Assembly: GCA_039720395.1 (NCBI GenBank)
Contig: CM077824.1
Location: 25,187,278-25,251,277, forward strand
DNA length: 64,000 nucleotides
Reading direction: 5' to 3'
From: Liquidambar formosana
Lineage: Eukaryota > Streptophyta > Magnoliopsida > Saxifragales > Altingiaceae
The notes under the pieces are model-generated. The model saw only the letters and a list, made by a program, of their open reading frames with translations. It ran no database searches and was not told the DNA's origin. Positions 21,991 to 33,177 of the stretch are shown in pieces (within the stretch, counting starts at the first letter, position 1; the number at the start of each line of letters is the position of its first letter). The position numbers and the translations under genes were made by a program.

Positions 21991-24779
21991 TGTCACACCC
22001 CATTTTTGCACCACCTTACTAGGGCTCATCATTTCATGCATGTTTTTGTTTTGTTTTTGAGTCTAGTCACTTGCATTAGTTTTCTAGAGTCACAAGGACA
22101 ATGGATATGAATTTTGGTTCAAATTGGAGTTGATCTTGAGGGATAATAAGAGCTTTTGTGACTTGAGGGGCATAATCGTCTTTTAAGTCCCAAACTTTTC
22201 ATTTGATCTTGGAATGATCTCCAAATTGTCAATTGGAGTTCATATGGATGCATATGAGGTATTTCTAGGTTCAATTTGGTAAGTCAATGGCTCGGGATTA
22301 AAATGGCTCGATGTGGTTCAAGTTGGTTAATTGGTAAGTCCTTGGGTTAGCTCTAATTGACTCACAATTACCAACCAAATCTTTTCAAATTGACTTTCAT
22401 TAGTCATCATTTTACCCTCAAAAGTGTTTCATGAAGTTCAATTTTGATATGGCCTGATGATGAGTTTAGTGTGGTTATTTACGGATTATCCTTGAAGAAT
22501 TAGTGCGAATCACAGCATGAGATTTTTGGTTAAAATGAAAAGAAAATTATTTTATTAAATTAGCCATTTTTATCATGACACTAACACGTGTACGTATGTG
22601 ATGAGTGTGTGTACGCACATACGATACATGTGCATGCGTGTTAGCGGTCAGTCTCCCAATTTTTATAAAAGACAATTTCCTTTTCCTATTCAGATTAGAA
22701 GTCTTTTATCATTATAAAATACCTTTTGATTATTCTCCAAGGAAACCTAGTCCAGGAAGGAAAGGGAAACTCCAGATTTCAGCTATAAATACTCTCTTAA
22801 TGTCTTTAAACAAGGGAGAAGAGAAGAGGGTTTGGAGGGAGTGAAATTCGTCATAATTCAGCAGCAGATTTTCTGAAAACCAGCAGTCGTATTTTAATCA
22901 TAACTTTTTCATCCGAAGTCAGAATTTGATGAAATTGGTCTTGTTAGAAAGATAATTCAATTCTCTACAACTTTGTATTTCACAAGCTTTGTCCAAATCC
23001 AACGTTTTCATACCCAAAAAACGCAATTGAAGTTGCTGCTGCTGCAAAGTGACGAGAATCACTTTTTCTTTTCTCTTGTTCTCTTTTTGTTTTCTATTTC
23101 TTTTCAAAGTTGAGTGAGTTTTGATCTCTTTGCTGTGATACCACTTTGACAAAGAGGAGGATTCGTGTTGGTTTGATTCACTCTAAAGACCTGAGGAGCC
23201 ACGAACAATTACAAACACAAGGGGAGCCACTTCCTAAGGTATTCTCCTTCTCTATTCAAGCTTAAACTAGGTTCTCATATGGGTTAGGCTTATTGCATGT
23301 TAAAGGTGACTTTTTTTATCATGTATTAACACTCTAGCTAGTTAATATACATGGAATATCTATTTTTTATCTACTGTTTAGCATGCTTTAGGGCTGTCCT
23401 TTAGGTTTTTAATGCATAGTTATGATTCTTGTGCTCCTGTTTGTCCTTGTGCTAGGATTAGTGTCATTGCATGTTAGAGTTAGGATTTTCATCATGTTAT
23501 ATTGCTTTAGTTAGTTAATATGCATGATTTAATTTCTGTTTAGTTTGGTTTTAGCATGATTAAAGTATGTTTTGTATGTTTTTAAGCATATTTGTGAGCT
23601 TAGGGTTTTAGAGTCATTGTTTCGTGTTTGTTTTCATATAGCATGATAAAGTAAACTTTTTTATTTGGTTTTTCTTCGTGTTTGCTGTATATGTTTTTCA
23701 TATGGAGTAAACATGATAGTTTTGCATGCATGTTAGTATGTTTTAGGGTTTTTATGCATGATATGGTTCTAGGAATATGTTAGGACTTATTATTGTTCGC
23801 TGTGTTGCTGTTGGCATGCTTAGTGGATGATTTTTAGGCCATAATACTATTCTGTCCAGATTTGCATGTTAGTGTTTTTGCATGGTTTTGAGCACTTGTA
23901 AGGGTGCAAATAGGTGTGGTATTTGTCCTATGGCAAATAGGGCTGCTTATGTCTGAAATGGCTAAATGCTTGGAGCTAATTGCGCTCAGGTAAGTGGGTG
24001 TGAAGGTGCCCCAATTCACCTTTCTTCTTAACTCATTCTCTTCTCCCTATCTAGGGTTAATTTTTAATACAAGTCCTATGGTTTAATTAGAGGTTTCCTT
24101 AACCAACAAAATTCTGGTTTTTATTAAAGTTTCCATTTTGTGGATTTCTTCCCTAAAATCAAACTTTCTATCAAATTCAACTCTTTTGATCAAATAAGGA
24201 AACCTAGGGTTTTAACCATAGGTTTATATTAGGTCTTAACCCTAATTCTAATCGAACTACGTGGACTTTGATCCATGTATTTCGTTGCATGGTACGTAGG
24301 CACTCTTCGTGAGGCTCAAGTCCGTTCTAGGATCCAAGCATCCTAGGTTTATTTATGTTTTCTTTTCTTCTTTTTATTTTCTGTTTTTATTTGCTTATTA
24401 TGCATGGATGGATGAATGAAATATATGATATGCATGCAATTCTTGTGATGATATACTTGCTGATTTTTGTATGGAAAGACTTTAATTTAGCCCAAATGAA
24501 CTGAGAGACCGAAAGGGTGACATGGGTGCCTATAGGCTTTGCCTAGAACCTTCCCATGTCATAACTTAGCCTCCGAATCCCTGATTTCTTTGGTTTTCAA
24601 AAGATTGGTTTTTGCCTTTCCTTTTTTTATGGAGTCATTCAAATTGTTTTCCTAAAACAACCTGATTTTTAGGGTTTTCGTTGTTTCCTTTAAAAAATAA
24701 GGTGGCGACTCTTTTCCTTTTTCTTTTTCAAACCCACTTTCTTTTCAATCCCTCGTGGGCCCAATTTCCGGGGTTCACA
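21991..24779 (+). repeat. Solo Gypsy LTR, forward, in the 3' region of element B
   Basis: The LTR is 2789 bp, starting TGTCACACCCCATTTTTG and ending GGGGTTCACA (TG/CA). It is flanked by TATAT on both sides (21986-21990 and 24780-24784), although the target is an (AT)n run, so the duplication is weaker proof than usual. No internal region exists, so this is a solo LTR left by LTR-LTR recombination. A TATA box AGCTATAAATAC is at 22781-22792, with an imperfect palindrome at 22582-22643 upstream. No gene is present. Confidence 0.92.
22781..22792 (+). promoter_or_regulatory. TATA box of the solo Gypsy LTR
   Basis: The sequence is AGCTATAAATAC, about 140 bp downstream of the palindrome at 22582-22643. 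Confidence 0.6.
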
Positions 24780-27063
24780 TATATATATATATATAGGTAA
24801 ACACTCATAGGGGAGCTTAACAAAACATTAGTTAAGTAGGAGTCACTACTCATAAGACCACATGAAGAAAAAATATCACTCACATGGCTACTTGGGTGTA
24901 ACCCAATGGCGAATACTCAAGCAAATATGGTCATAGGAAAATGGACCTCCAAAACTCAATGCACACATCAACTAATCAATCAACTCAAGTAAAATTGATT
25001 CACACAGATTTATGAGCACAAGTTCATGCACAGAAAGATTATCTAGAAATGGTTTTGCAAACCTATCATTCTTTTTCCTTAAAGACCTCTTTACATACTT
25101 AGCACAATCATAGAATTTTCAAAAGCATTTTTCTTTGTTTATAAAATGGTGGTCGAGCCTTCTTAGGAAACAATGCAATTTAGGAGGATCGGATCAAACC
25201 CATGAATTCTTTTTCAAGGTATAGGAATGGAGTGGAATCACCTCTTCTTCTCTTCTTCTTTCTTCACTTCTCTTTTTTCAAAACTCTAACTTTTGCCTAG
25301 ATTGCCCTTACGGGTTTTCAACCTAGCGGGTTGCCTTAATTTTTGCCTAGGCCGCCCTTTCGGGTTTTCAACCTAGCAGGCTCTTCTTCTTCACCTTTTT
25401 TTCTTTTTTCCATTCTTTCCTTTCTCACTAGCACAAAGAAATTCAACTCATGAAGCCCCAGTCCATTCCCTTCATCAAGTTCTCTAATCAAACAAACCAG
25501 CCCCAGCATATATTCAAATTCTTCTTTAACAAGCATAATCAACCCCTAGGTTTATAGAATGACATGCCCACTTCTCTTGGTTAACACATTCACGTTCTTT
25601 AATTGAGAAAAATAAATCAACCCCAATCTCACAAAATCGCATGCCTACAGCCAAGGCGAATCGTTTCATAGTGGTTACTGTTACCCCTTTTCCATTATTA
25701 AATCCATGATAAGAGTCTAAGTCACAAAGTAAGAAGATATAAAATTTGATAGAACCCACAAATGAATCATCATAACTGAATACTTTCAAAGGACGAGGTC
25801 TATGACCACTAGAAATACACAAGACTCAAGAGAGGCGAAGGAGGTAAATGGGGGGACATCCGAAGGACTCAAACCAAACAAGAACAAGAAGAATAATCAA
25901 ATTAACTTTCTCGGTGGCATGTAGTATTTTAGCTCACTAATTTGATGAATAAGACTGTTTCTTCTTAACTTAGTCACAAAGAATTGCCTTCAATGGTTGG
26001 TTATATGTAAAGCCTCTTTCTTTCTTCCTCTTTTTTGTTTTCTTTTTCAATGAATTGGACCGCACCCAAAGTAACTTTATGGGCTGCCTACGTATCTCCA
26101 CTTTGATTAACCAAACTAACATTTCTTTTTTGGTAGAGAATCAGGTCTTCGTAGTTCAAGGCATTCTCTTTTCTTTTTTCATTATTTTTTTTTCAAAAGC
26201 CCTAACTTTTGCCTAGGTTGCCTTTTCAAGTTTTCAACCTAGCGGGCCTAGGCTCTACACATGACCACATAGGGACCACCCTCATTTGGCTTGAACTTTT
26301 CCCGCGCGGGTCATGAACATAGGTAGTAGTTTTCTTTGAACACAAGGCCTTCTTCTGATCAATTTTCCTTCTAAATGCTTTTGGATGTATGTTAATCCCT
26401 TCCCTTTCTTTTTGTACTTTTTTTCTTTTTTGTGCTCTTTTCTTTCTTTTTTTCCTTTTTTTTTTCACAATTTTTTCTTTTGACATTTTTTTTTTTTTTT
26501 TTTGTCTTTTGAGGGAGAGGGAAATAAACATCTCCAAAAGCTTACCATGCTAATTGATTTCTTCTTTTGATCTCTGAATTGCTTCTTGCAAGGGTTTCAA
26601 GATCTTCTCAAGTTGCTTGGCTTAGGTCTTCATGTAGTGTAGTGGGCGGGTGGCCCCTATGTTTACCATTTTGGACTTCTCATTGTTTCCAAGTTAATCA
26701 TTTGCAGCTCATTCATCATTCATTATGTTTGCTCTTTTAGTGGGAAGAGCTTTCAAGCTTCTTAGGAAATATTTTAATGCCACTTTGATTGTCAATTGAT
26801 TGAGGACAAGAGAAATAGAGAGACAATAGAATTATTGAAATCAAACTTTTTATTGAGGGAATGAAGGTGAACACATTGACAATGACTAGGACTCAAAAGA
26901 CTCAAAACTTCAAAGGACATTTGACTTGAAAGACGAAAACAATCAAATAACTAGAAAACAAAGAAATAAACCCTAAGTCTTCTGTAGGACAAACAATCTA
27001 AACTCTTTATCACAAATAGTCATGACAAAATTGGTGCGACAGTAAGCACTAAATGGATTGCCT
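24780..27063 (-). mobile_element. Non-coding internal region of element B
   Basis: This lies downstream of gag in element sense, where pol would be expected. No integrase, reverse transcriptase, RNase H or protease motif is visible on either strand. It holds remnants of the GTCACTACTC-type repeat (24780-24930), three copies of a 40-bp motif (25291-25330, 25341-25380, 26207-26246), a pyrimidine-rich plus-strand tract (26395-26520, giving a spurious Lys-rich ORF) and a block (about 26070-26240) homologous to 49753-49965 in element E. B is thus best read as a gag-only, non-autonomous element. Confidence 0.75.
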
Positions 27064-28350
27064 TTAGAGTGAATGATTGCGTGCCTTAGGTGGAGAGACA
27101 ATTCCCTTGTCAAAGAGGTCTTGGATTTCATGTTTCAACCTTGGGCATTGATCAGTGCTATGCCCCTTGCCTTGGTGGAAGTCACAATACTCATTCTCTT
27201 TAAAGCGACGAGGTAATGGGTTAGGCAACGGTGCTGGGTCAAGGGGTTGAAGCAAACCTTTCACCTTCAACTTCTCAAAAACATCGCTTAATGGCATGTA
27301 GAGTTCGGTGAATTGGCGGGACTGTTGGAGAGATATGGCATTAACATGCCTATGTGTCTTTCCATTACTTCCAGTTCAGGAGTTCCCTAATGTCTCATCT
27401 TCCTCAATTGTACCGTCACCAATGGCATCTTCTACTTGAGTTCCAGCCCCAATCAAGGCCTTAAAGTTTGTAAAATAGCTTGCAAGTAGATGCTTATGGT
27501 AGATAGGGAGGAGGTTCTTAACTACCATCTGAATCTGCTCTTCTTCATTGGGTCGGTTCACCATTTGAGAAGCCTTTCGTCTCCACCTTGTAATGAAAGC
27601 GAAGAAAGTCTCATTAGCCCCTTGTTTTGTGGTCTCTAGGTCCCTTCTTGTGACATCCACCTCAGTGTTGTACTTGTAGTGCTCCGAAAACTCATTACAT
27701 ATATCCTCCCAAGTCCGGATTCTATTCTCATCCAAAGCTAGGAACCACTTTAAAGCAGAAGTGGCTAGGGTTTCATGGAACATTTGGGCCAAGAGTTCAT
27801 CTGTCGCTCCTCGAGGGTGCATTGCTCGTACATACATCTTCAAATGGGTCTTAGGGCAACCCGTTCCATCAAACTTTTCTAATTCGGGCATCTTGAACTG
27901 TAGTGGAATACGAGCTTGAGGAAACAAAGATAAAGTCCTCACATCGACCATGTCATTAGCCCTACGAATCCCTTTTATAGTTCTCTCCAATGCTTCTACC
28001 TTGCTAGCTAGCACAGAATCATTACTGGTACCCTTTCCTTTGGTTTCCCTTTCTAGGTTGATGACTACAGGTTTTGAACTACTTTCCCCCCTTGTTTTGG
28101 TGTTCTCATTGGATTGAGGTTCCTCTTTGGTGTCAGCCCCATGAGGTATACCCAAAGAATGGGCCTTAGAGCCATTCTGTTTGAGATCCGCTATCTTCTG
28201 TTGGTTCTCTTGAGCCATTTTCAATGCTATATCGGATGTCTCGGTGGTGTGGTCAAGCTTGGCCATAATGGCTTTCAAACAAGCCTCAAGGTCAAAGTTC
28301 CTTTCACTAGTCCCTTTGTTAGCCATCTTGGGTTCAAAATTTGAGTCCAA
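27064..28350 (-). pseudogene. Ty3/Gypsy gag of element B, broken by one in-frame stop
   Basis: A 429-codon frame starts at the ATG at 28350 and is interrupted by TGA at 27376-27378 (codon 325). The same frame continues in homologous gag sequence to a TAA at 27064. Residues 1-324 align to the gag of element A: FNLEA/FDLEA near the start, an LEKFDGTG block, an ALKWFLALDE core and RRDLETTKQG. After the stop come RQFTELYMPL and a C-x2-H-x3-G-H-x4-C knuckle, CDFHQGKGHSTDQC. The protein lacks the second knuckle seen in A, ending at SPPKARNHSL. The single stop suggests recent inactivation, or that a truncated Gag lacking the knuckle is made. Confidence 0.85.
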
Positions 28351-29455
28351 CCTTAATAAGTTGTCACGGGTTTAATCCAACCCCCCTTCAAGAACAAAAT
28401 CCCCTTTTTAGGCTATGACTAAAACATTTTAACAATATTTCCATGACTGCGCTAAATTGATAAATGTGATCTTATAAAGCATCCCTTTAGTTAGACATCT
28501 CATCTTCAAGGGTACCTTGAAGTGTGAGGTGACGTACTAAGGACATGAAGGTGAGTCACTTAGTCTTAGGTTCTAACCATTAACAATCACAAAACCATCA
28601 AGAGTCACTTTCCCCCAAGTGTAAGCAAACTATGAGCTAGGTTTAAACAGTATATCTCCTTAGTTAGACACCTCATCCTCAAAGGTGTCCTTAAGATGGA
28701 AGGTGAGGTGACATACTAAAGACATAAAGATGAATAAGCCCCTACTTCTTAACCCTTAATCAAACACTTCACTCCAAATAATCCCCTATTGGTTCATTTA
28801 AAAGCCCATGATTAAGTGGTCTTAGCTCATATACCTTTAATTAGTCCATCCTTCCTTTTGGGAGCCCTTTGGGTGAAGGGTGGATGTACTTACTAAGGGC
28901 ACGTAGGTGAGACCATATATCAAGTGTCAATCACTACACATGGTTAAAATAAACCTAAGCCTAGAACACAACTTATGAGCATAGCAACACAACACAAGCA
29001 CGGTATGATATCATTACAATCAAGTGTGGGTGCATAATGGTGAAGCAATAGTGCCCTATAAGTCTGTCTACATGGACTAATGATAAGGGTAGGCTGGGGT
29101 CCTTCACTTGCTTGAGCAATCTTTATACCTAACCGCATGTGGCATCAGGAACACCGCGTGGGTCCAGCAGTACGTGATTAACTCATTTAATATACCCAAA
29201 GGCAAGCCCAAGGGTACTTGGCAAGAGAGGTTGAGAGCTTTCGCCCCAACACATGGAATCAGGAAAACCAAGGTTGAGGCTAGGCCCGTCAGTGGCAAGG
29301 ATACATCGAGGGACATCGATCCTAGCATGCAAGAGTTTGCGCACACAATGCAATAAATGAAAGCACACAATCAAGCGGATGCAATGCGATTGATTTTAAT
29401 TAAACAAGAGAAATTAACTTAGCCCAATCAAATTATATAGAGTCTAGCCCACTAA
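28351..29455 (-). other. 5' untranslated leader of element B
   Basis: This non-coding region lies between primer site and gag, partly homologous to the leader of A (14061-14809). An 82-codon plus-strand frame (29108-29356) shares WVQQYVI and IPKGKPKGTWQER with the antisense of A's leader, but the two leaders are similar at nucleotide level, so this does not by itself indicate coding. Confidence 0.65.
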
Positions 29456-29473
29456 TCCCCAGTGGAGTCGCCA
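29456..29473 (-). other. Primer-binding site of element B
   Basis: The minus strand reads TGGCGACTCCACTGGGGA, identical to the site in element A, three bases from the LTR edge at 29477. Confidence 0.75.
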
Positions 29474-31506
29474 AACTGTGAACCCTAAAAAAGTGGCCCA
29501 CAAGGATTTAAAAGTCGCCAGTCTGTGGACCCAGGAAAGCGGGCCCACGAATGGGTTTAAGAGAAAACCTTGAAGTTTGAAAAAGGAAAAGGAGTCGCCA
29601 CCTTATTTTTTAAAGGAAACAAGGAAAACCCTAAAAAACAGTTTTGTTTTAGGAAAACAAAAGAATGACTCCATGTTTAAAAATGGTAAGGCAAATGATC
29701 TTTTGGAAACCAAAGAAATCAGGGATTCGGAGGCTAAGTTGCGATATGGGAAGGTTCTAGGCAAAGCCTATAGGCACCCATATCGCCCTAAACGGTCTCT
29801 TAATTTAATTGAGCTAAATCAAAGTCTTAATCACATACAAATCAACAATTATCATCAAAAAGACAGCATGCATTTCATCCATTCATTCATCCATATAATC
29901 AATTAAATCAAAGAAAAACAGAAAAAAGAAAGAGGGGAGAGAAAACCTAGGATACTTAGTATCCTAGGGCGGACTTGAACCTCACGAAGAGCGCCTACGT
30001 ACCATGTATGGAAATACATGGATCAAAGTCCACGTAGTTCGAAAGGGAATAGGGTTATAACCTAATAGAGGCCTATGGTAAACCCTAAGTTTCCTTTCAT
30101 AAGAAATATGGTAAGCTTCCAAAAATGAATGATTCTCAAAAAATCTTTAGTAAATATGGAATTTCATAAAGATAGAAACTTTGATTTAAAAGGCATTTGT
30201 TACGAAAGGAAACTATAAGGATTGCCATGTTCCCCTATTAGGAAACAACCCTAGGGGGAGAAAGGGAAAGTTTCAAGGAAAGGAAAGAAGGGTGAATTGG
30301 GGCACCCTCATACCCTACTTACCTTTAAGCAAAAGCAACCTGTCAAAATAACCACCCTATTGCATAGGGTAATCACCTTATATGCAAGATTTCATCTTGC
30401 AATAGCCAAAATAACCACCCCACGTTGGTGGGGTAGTTGCACCTGTTGTACCTGTCAAACACCTATAATTTGCATGCAAAATATACCAAAAATACCAACC
30501 AACCAAGCTAGGTTCCTATCAAGCAATTATCATGCTTAAACATAGGCTAACACCTGCTCAAAATATGGCAATAAGAACAATGGACAAATCTGGACATAAT
30601 TGAAATAGAGCTTAAAATCAACCATAAATCATGTAAACAACATGAATCATAAGCTAACTAAAACCCTAATTGAACCCTATATGCAATGACATGCAAAAAA
30701 CCCTAAAACCAACTACTATGGATGCAAAAAATATCATAGTTATCTACTATGCAACACATATGCAGCAACTATGTGTTGGGAATCAAACTAGAGAGGAAAA
30801 ATACAAAGGCGGAATTTAAAATTTTTCCTACGATTCCCAAACCCATGAATCTTAATTATGCTTAATACAAAAACCATAAACCTAACTACCAAGAGAGTTA
30901 GGGTACTTACAGTTGATTCAAGTCTTCTCCTTTATGCTCCAAGCTTTGTCTTCTGATTGAGCAGTCCAAGTGCACTGCCTCCAACAGTATCCACACCTAG
31001 CTTGAGCAAGTTGTCCTTTCCTTCTTCTTCCTTAGGGTTGCTAGAGGTGAAGAAGAGAGAGAGAGAGAAAGAGCCTCCAAGGGAGAATTCGGCCAGCACT
31101 TGGGGAAGAGTGATTGTGATGATGTCATCCCCTTATAGTGGGCATTAAATAGCCCACTAATAGGGCCGGCCAAGGGGGGGATTCCAAACCCTAATCTAAT
31201 TTGTGTAATTACTCTTAATTACACAATTAGCCCACTAGTTTGCATCAAATACAAATTAGCCCCTTAAAGAACTTTTCTTTAATCACTTATACCCTTTCTC
31301 TCATAGACAATCAAGCTCTCTTAGCATGATTAGTCTGTGACCCATTGGGTTCACATCATCAAGTAGTAGGAACAGCACAAGTTGTGCACAATGGAACACT
31401 TTCCATTAAGGGTCTAATTGAAACTCCTTTCAATTCCCTAATTGATTATAACTCATTTATATCAATTAGGGCTTCTACTAACCATGAGTAACACCTAGCA
31501 TATGGC

Positions 31507-33163
31507 TGTTAGGATTATGCCCTAGAGCCAATCATAGAGATGATTGTTTAGGGATTAGGAACAGTCATTTGATTTCATTTATGTATGTCACATTTATTAT
31601 TGATTTAATAAAAGGGCTTATTCTATTATGTTTATATGCATCATTTATATTTACATAATATGTCCATGGAGTTAGAGTTGAGAATATGGAATTACAAAGA
31701 GTTGTAATTTTGAGACTATAGATATATCTCTGTACTAAACTCCTTAAGCATTCCTAGTTGAAGGTTCACTATGATGGACAATAATGAACCATAGGACTAG
31801 CACTTGTTAGGTTGACTCTATAGGAGGATAGCTAGTCTCAAGCTATTTGTGTGGAGACACTACAACCAACAAGTGGGTGCCTATTATAAGAATAGGTACA
31901 CTGAATGTGACCAAAGATATGAGATAAACTGAATGGAGTTTTTTCCTGCCTGTCAATCAGTTTCTCATTGTTATAGTGGTACAAGTAATCCTTAGACCTG
32001 AGACACCATAGTTGCCTTATGCATGTAGCTTTAGAAGTTTGATAATACTAAGTGCAAATCCTATTCAGGGGTTTGCAAAGGTGTTCATTGGCCCTACTGC
32101 TATGTGTGTGAAGGCATATGCGTGATCAACAAGGGATCCATCACTCTCAGGAAAAGAGAGAGAATGTCTCATATAGCATTCATAATATAACTCATTAAAT
32201 CTATGGCCATGGTAGGATGAATATGAAAAGAGTTTCATGAGTTCATCAATGAGTTGATATCTATGAATGAGTATAAAGTAATTGAACTAGGGACTTGACA
32301 GACTTCCATGTCCTATTAGTTCAATTGGAGACATTGTATTGAAGGAAGGATGCAATTGTAACCTATAAACTATAACAGAAGGGTTCTTTGTAAATGACTA
32401 TTCACCTCATTAAGGACCACACCATGAGCCATATGCTAGGTGTTACTCATGGTTAGTAGAAGCCCTAATTGATATAAGTGAGTTATAATCAATTAGGGAA
32501 TTGGAAGGAGTTCCAATAAGACCCTAAATGGAAAGAGTTCCATTTTGCACACCTCGTGCTATTCCTACTACTTAATGATGTGAACCCAATGGGTCACACA
32601 CTGATCATGCAAGAAGGGCTTTAAAGTCTATGAGAGAAAGGGTTTTAGTGAATAAAGAATAGTTCTTTATAGGCCTATTTGTATTTGATACAAATAATAG
32701 GGGTTAATGTGCAATTAAGTGTAGTTACACATAACCCTATTAGGGTTTCTTCCCCATGGCCAGACCCCTTTAGTGGGCTGCCTATATAAGTCACACTTAT
32801 GTGTGACATGGCATAATAGGCTTGCACAATAAACCCTAGCCGTCCAGCCCCTTGGAGGCTCTCTTCTCTCTCTCTCTCTTCTCCACCTCTAGCAACAACA
32901 AGGAAGAAGAAAGAAAAGGCTTGAAGCTCTAGCTAGGTATGGATACCGTTGGAGGCAGCACACTTGGGCTGCTCATTCACCGCTGTCCGGAGTAGAAGCT
33001 TGGAGCAAAATGGAGAAGACAAAAATCCTGTAAGTGTTCTAACCCTCTTCGTAGTTAGGGTTTGATTTTGTGTTATGCATAGTTAGATTCATGGGATTGG
33101 GAATCGTAGGAAAAATTTTTATATTCCGCCTTTGTATTTTTCCCTCTTGTTCGATTCCCAACA
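31507..33163 (+). repeat. 5' LTR of the Copia-derived element at 31507
   Basis: 1657 bp, TGTTAGG to CCCAACA. TATA box CCTATATAAG at 32781-32790, directly followed by the inverted repeat GTCACAC-TTAT-GTGTGAC (32790-32807). A CT-rich microsatellite lies at 32863-32882. Confidence 0.95.
32781..32807 (+). promoter_or_regulatory. TATA box plus adjoining hairpin of the Copia-family LTR
   Basis: CCTATATAAG runs straight into a perfect 7-bp inverted repeat with a 4-base loop. The same block occurs at 40821-40848, 55381-55408 and 63439-63465 on the plus strand, and near 3152-3178 and 11189-11215 on the minus strand. Confidence 0.65.
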
Positions 33164-33164
33164 G

Positions 33165-33177
33165 TGGTATCAGAGCC
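33165..33177 (+). other. Primer-binding site, initiator-Met tRNA type
   Basis: TGGTATCAGAGCC, one base after the 5' LTR; the canonical plant Copia primer site. Confidence 0.92.

Noticed and set aside
26226..26537. 103-codon Lys/Arg-rich ORF on the minus strand
   Set aside because: It comes from a long pyrimidine tract on the plus strand; low complexity, no domain.
29108..29356. 82-codon plus-strand ORF sharing WVQQYVI and GKPKGTWQER with the antisense of leader A
   Set aside because: The leaders are homologous at nucleotide level and differences do not favour synonymous sites; no independent sign of coding.
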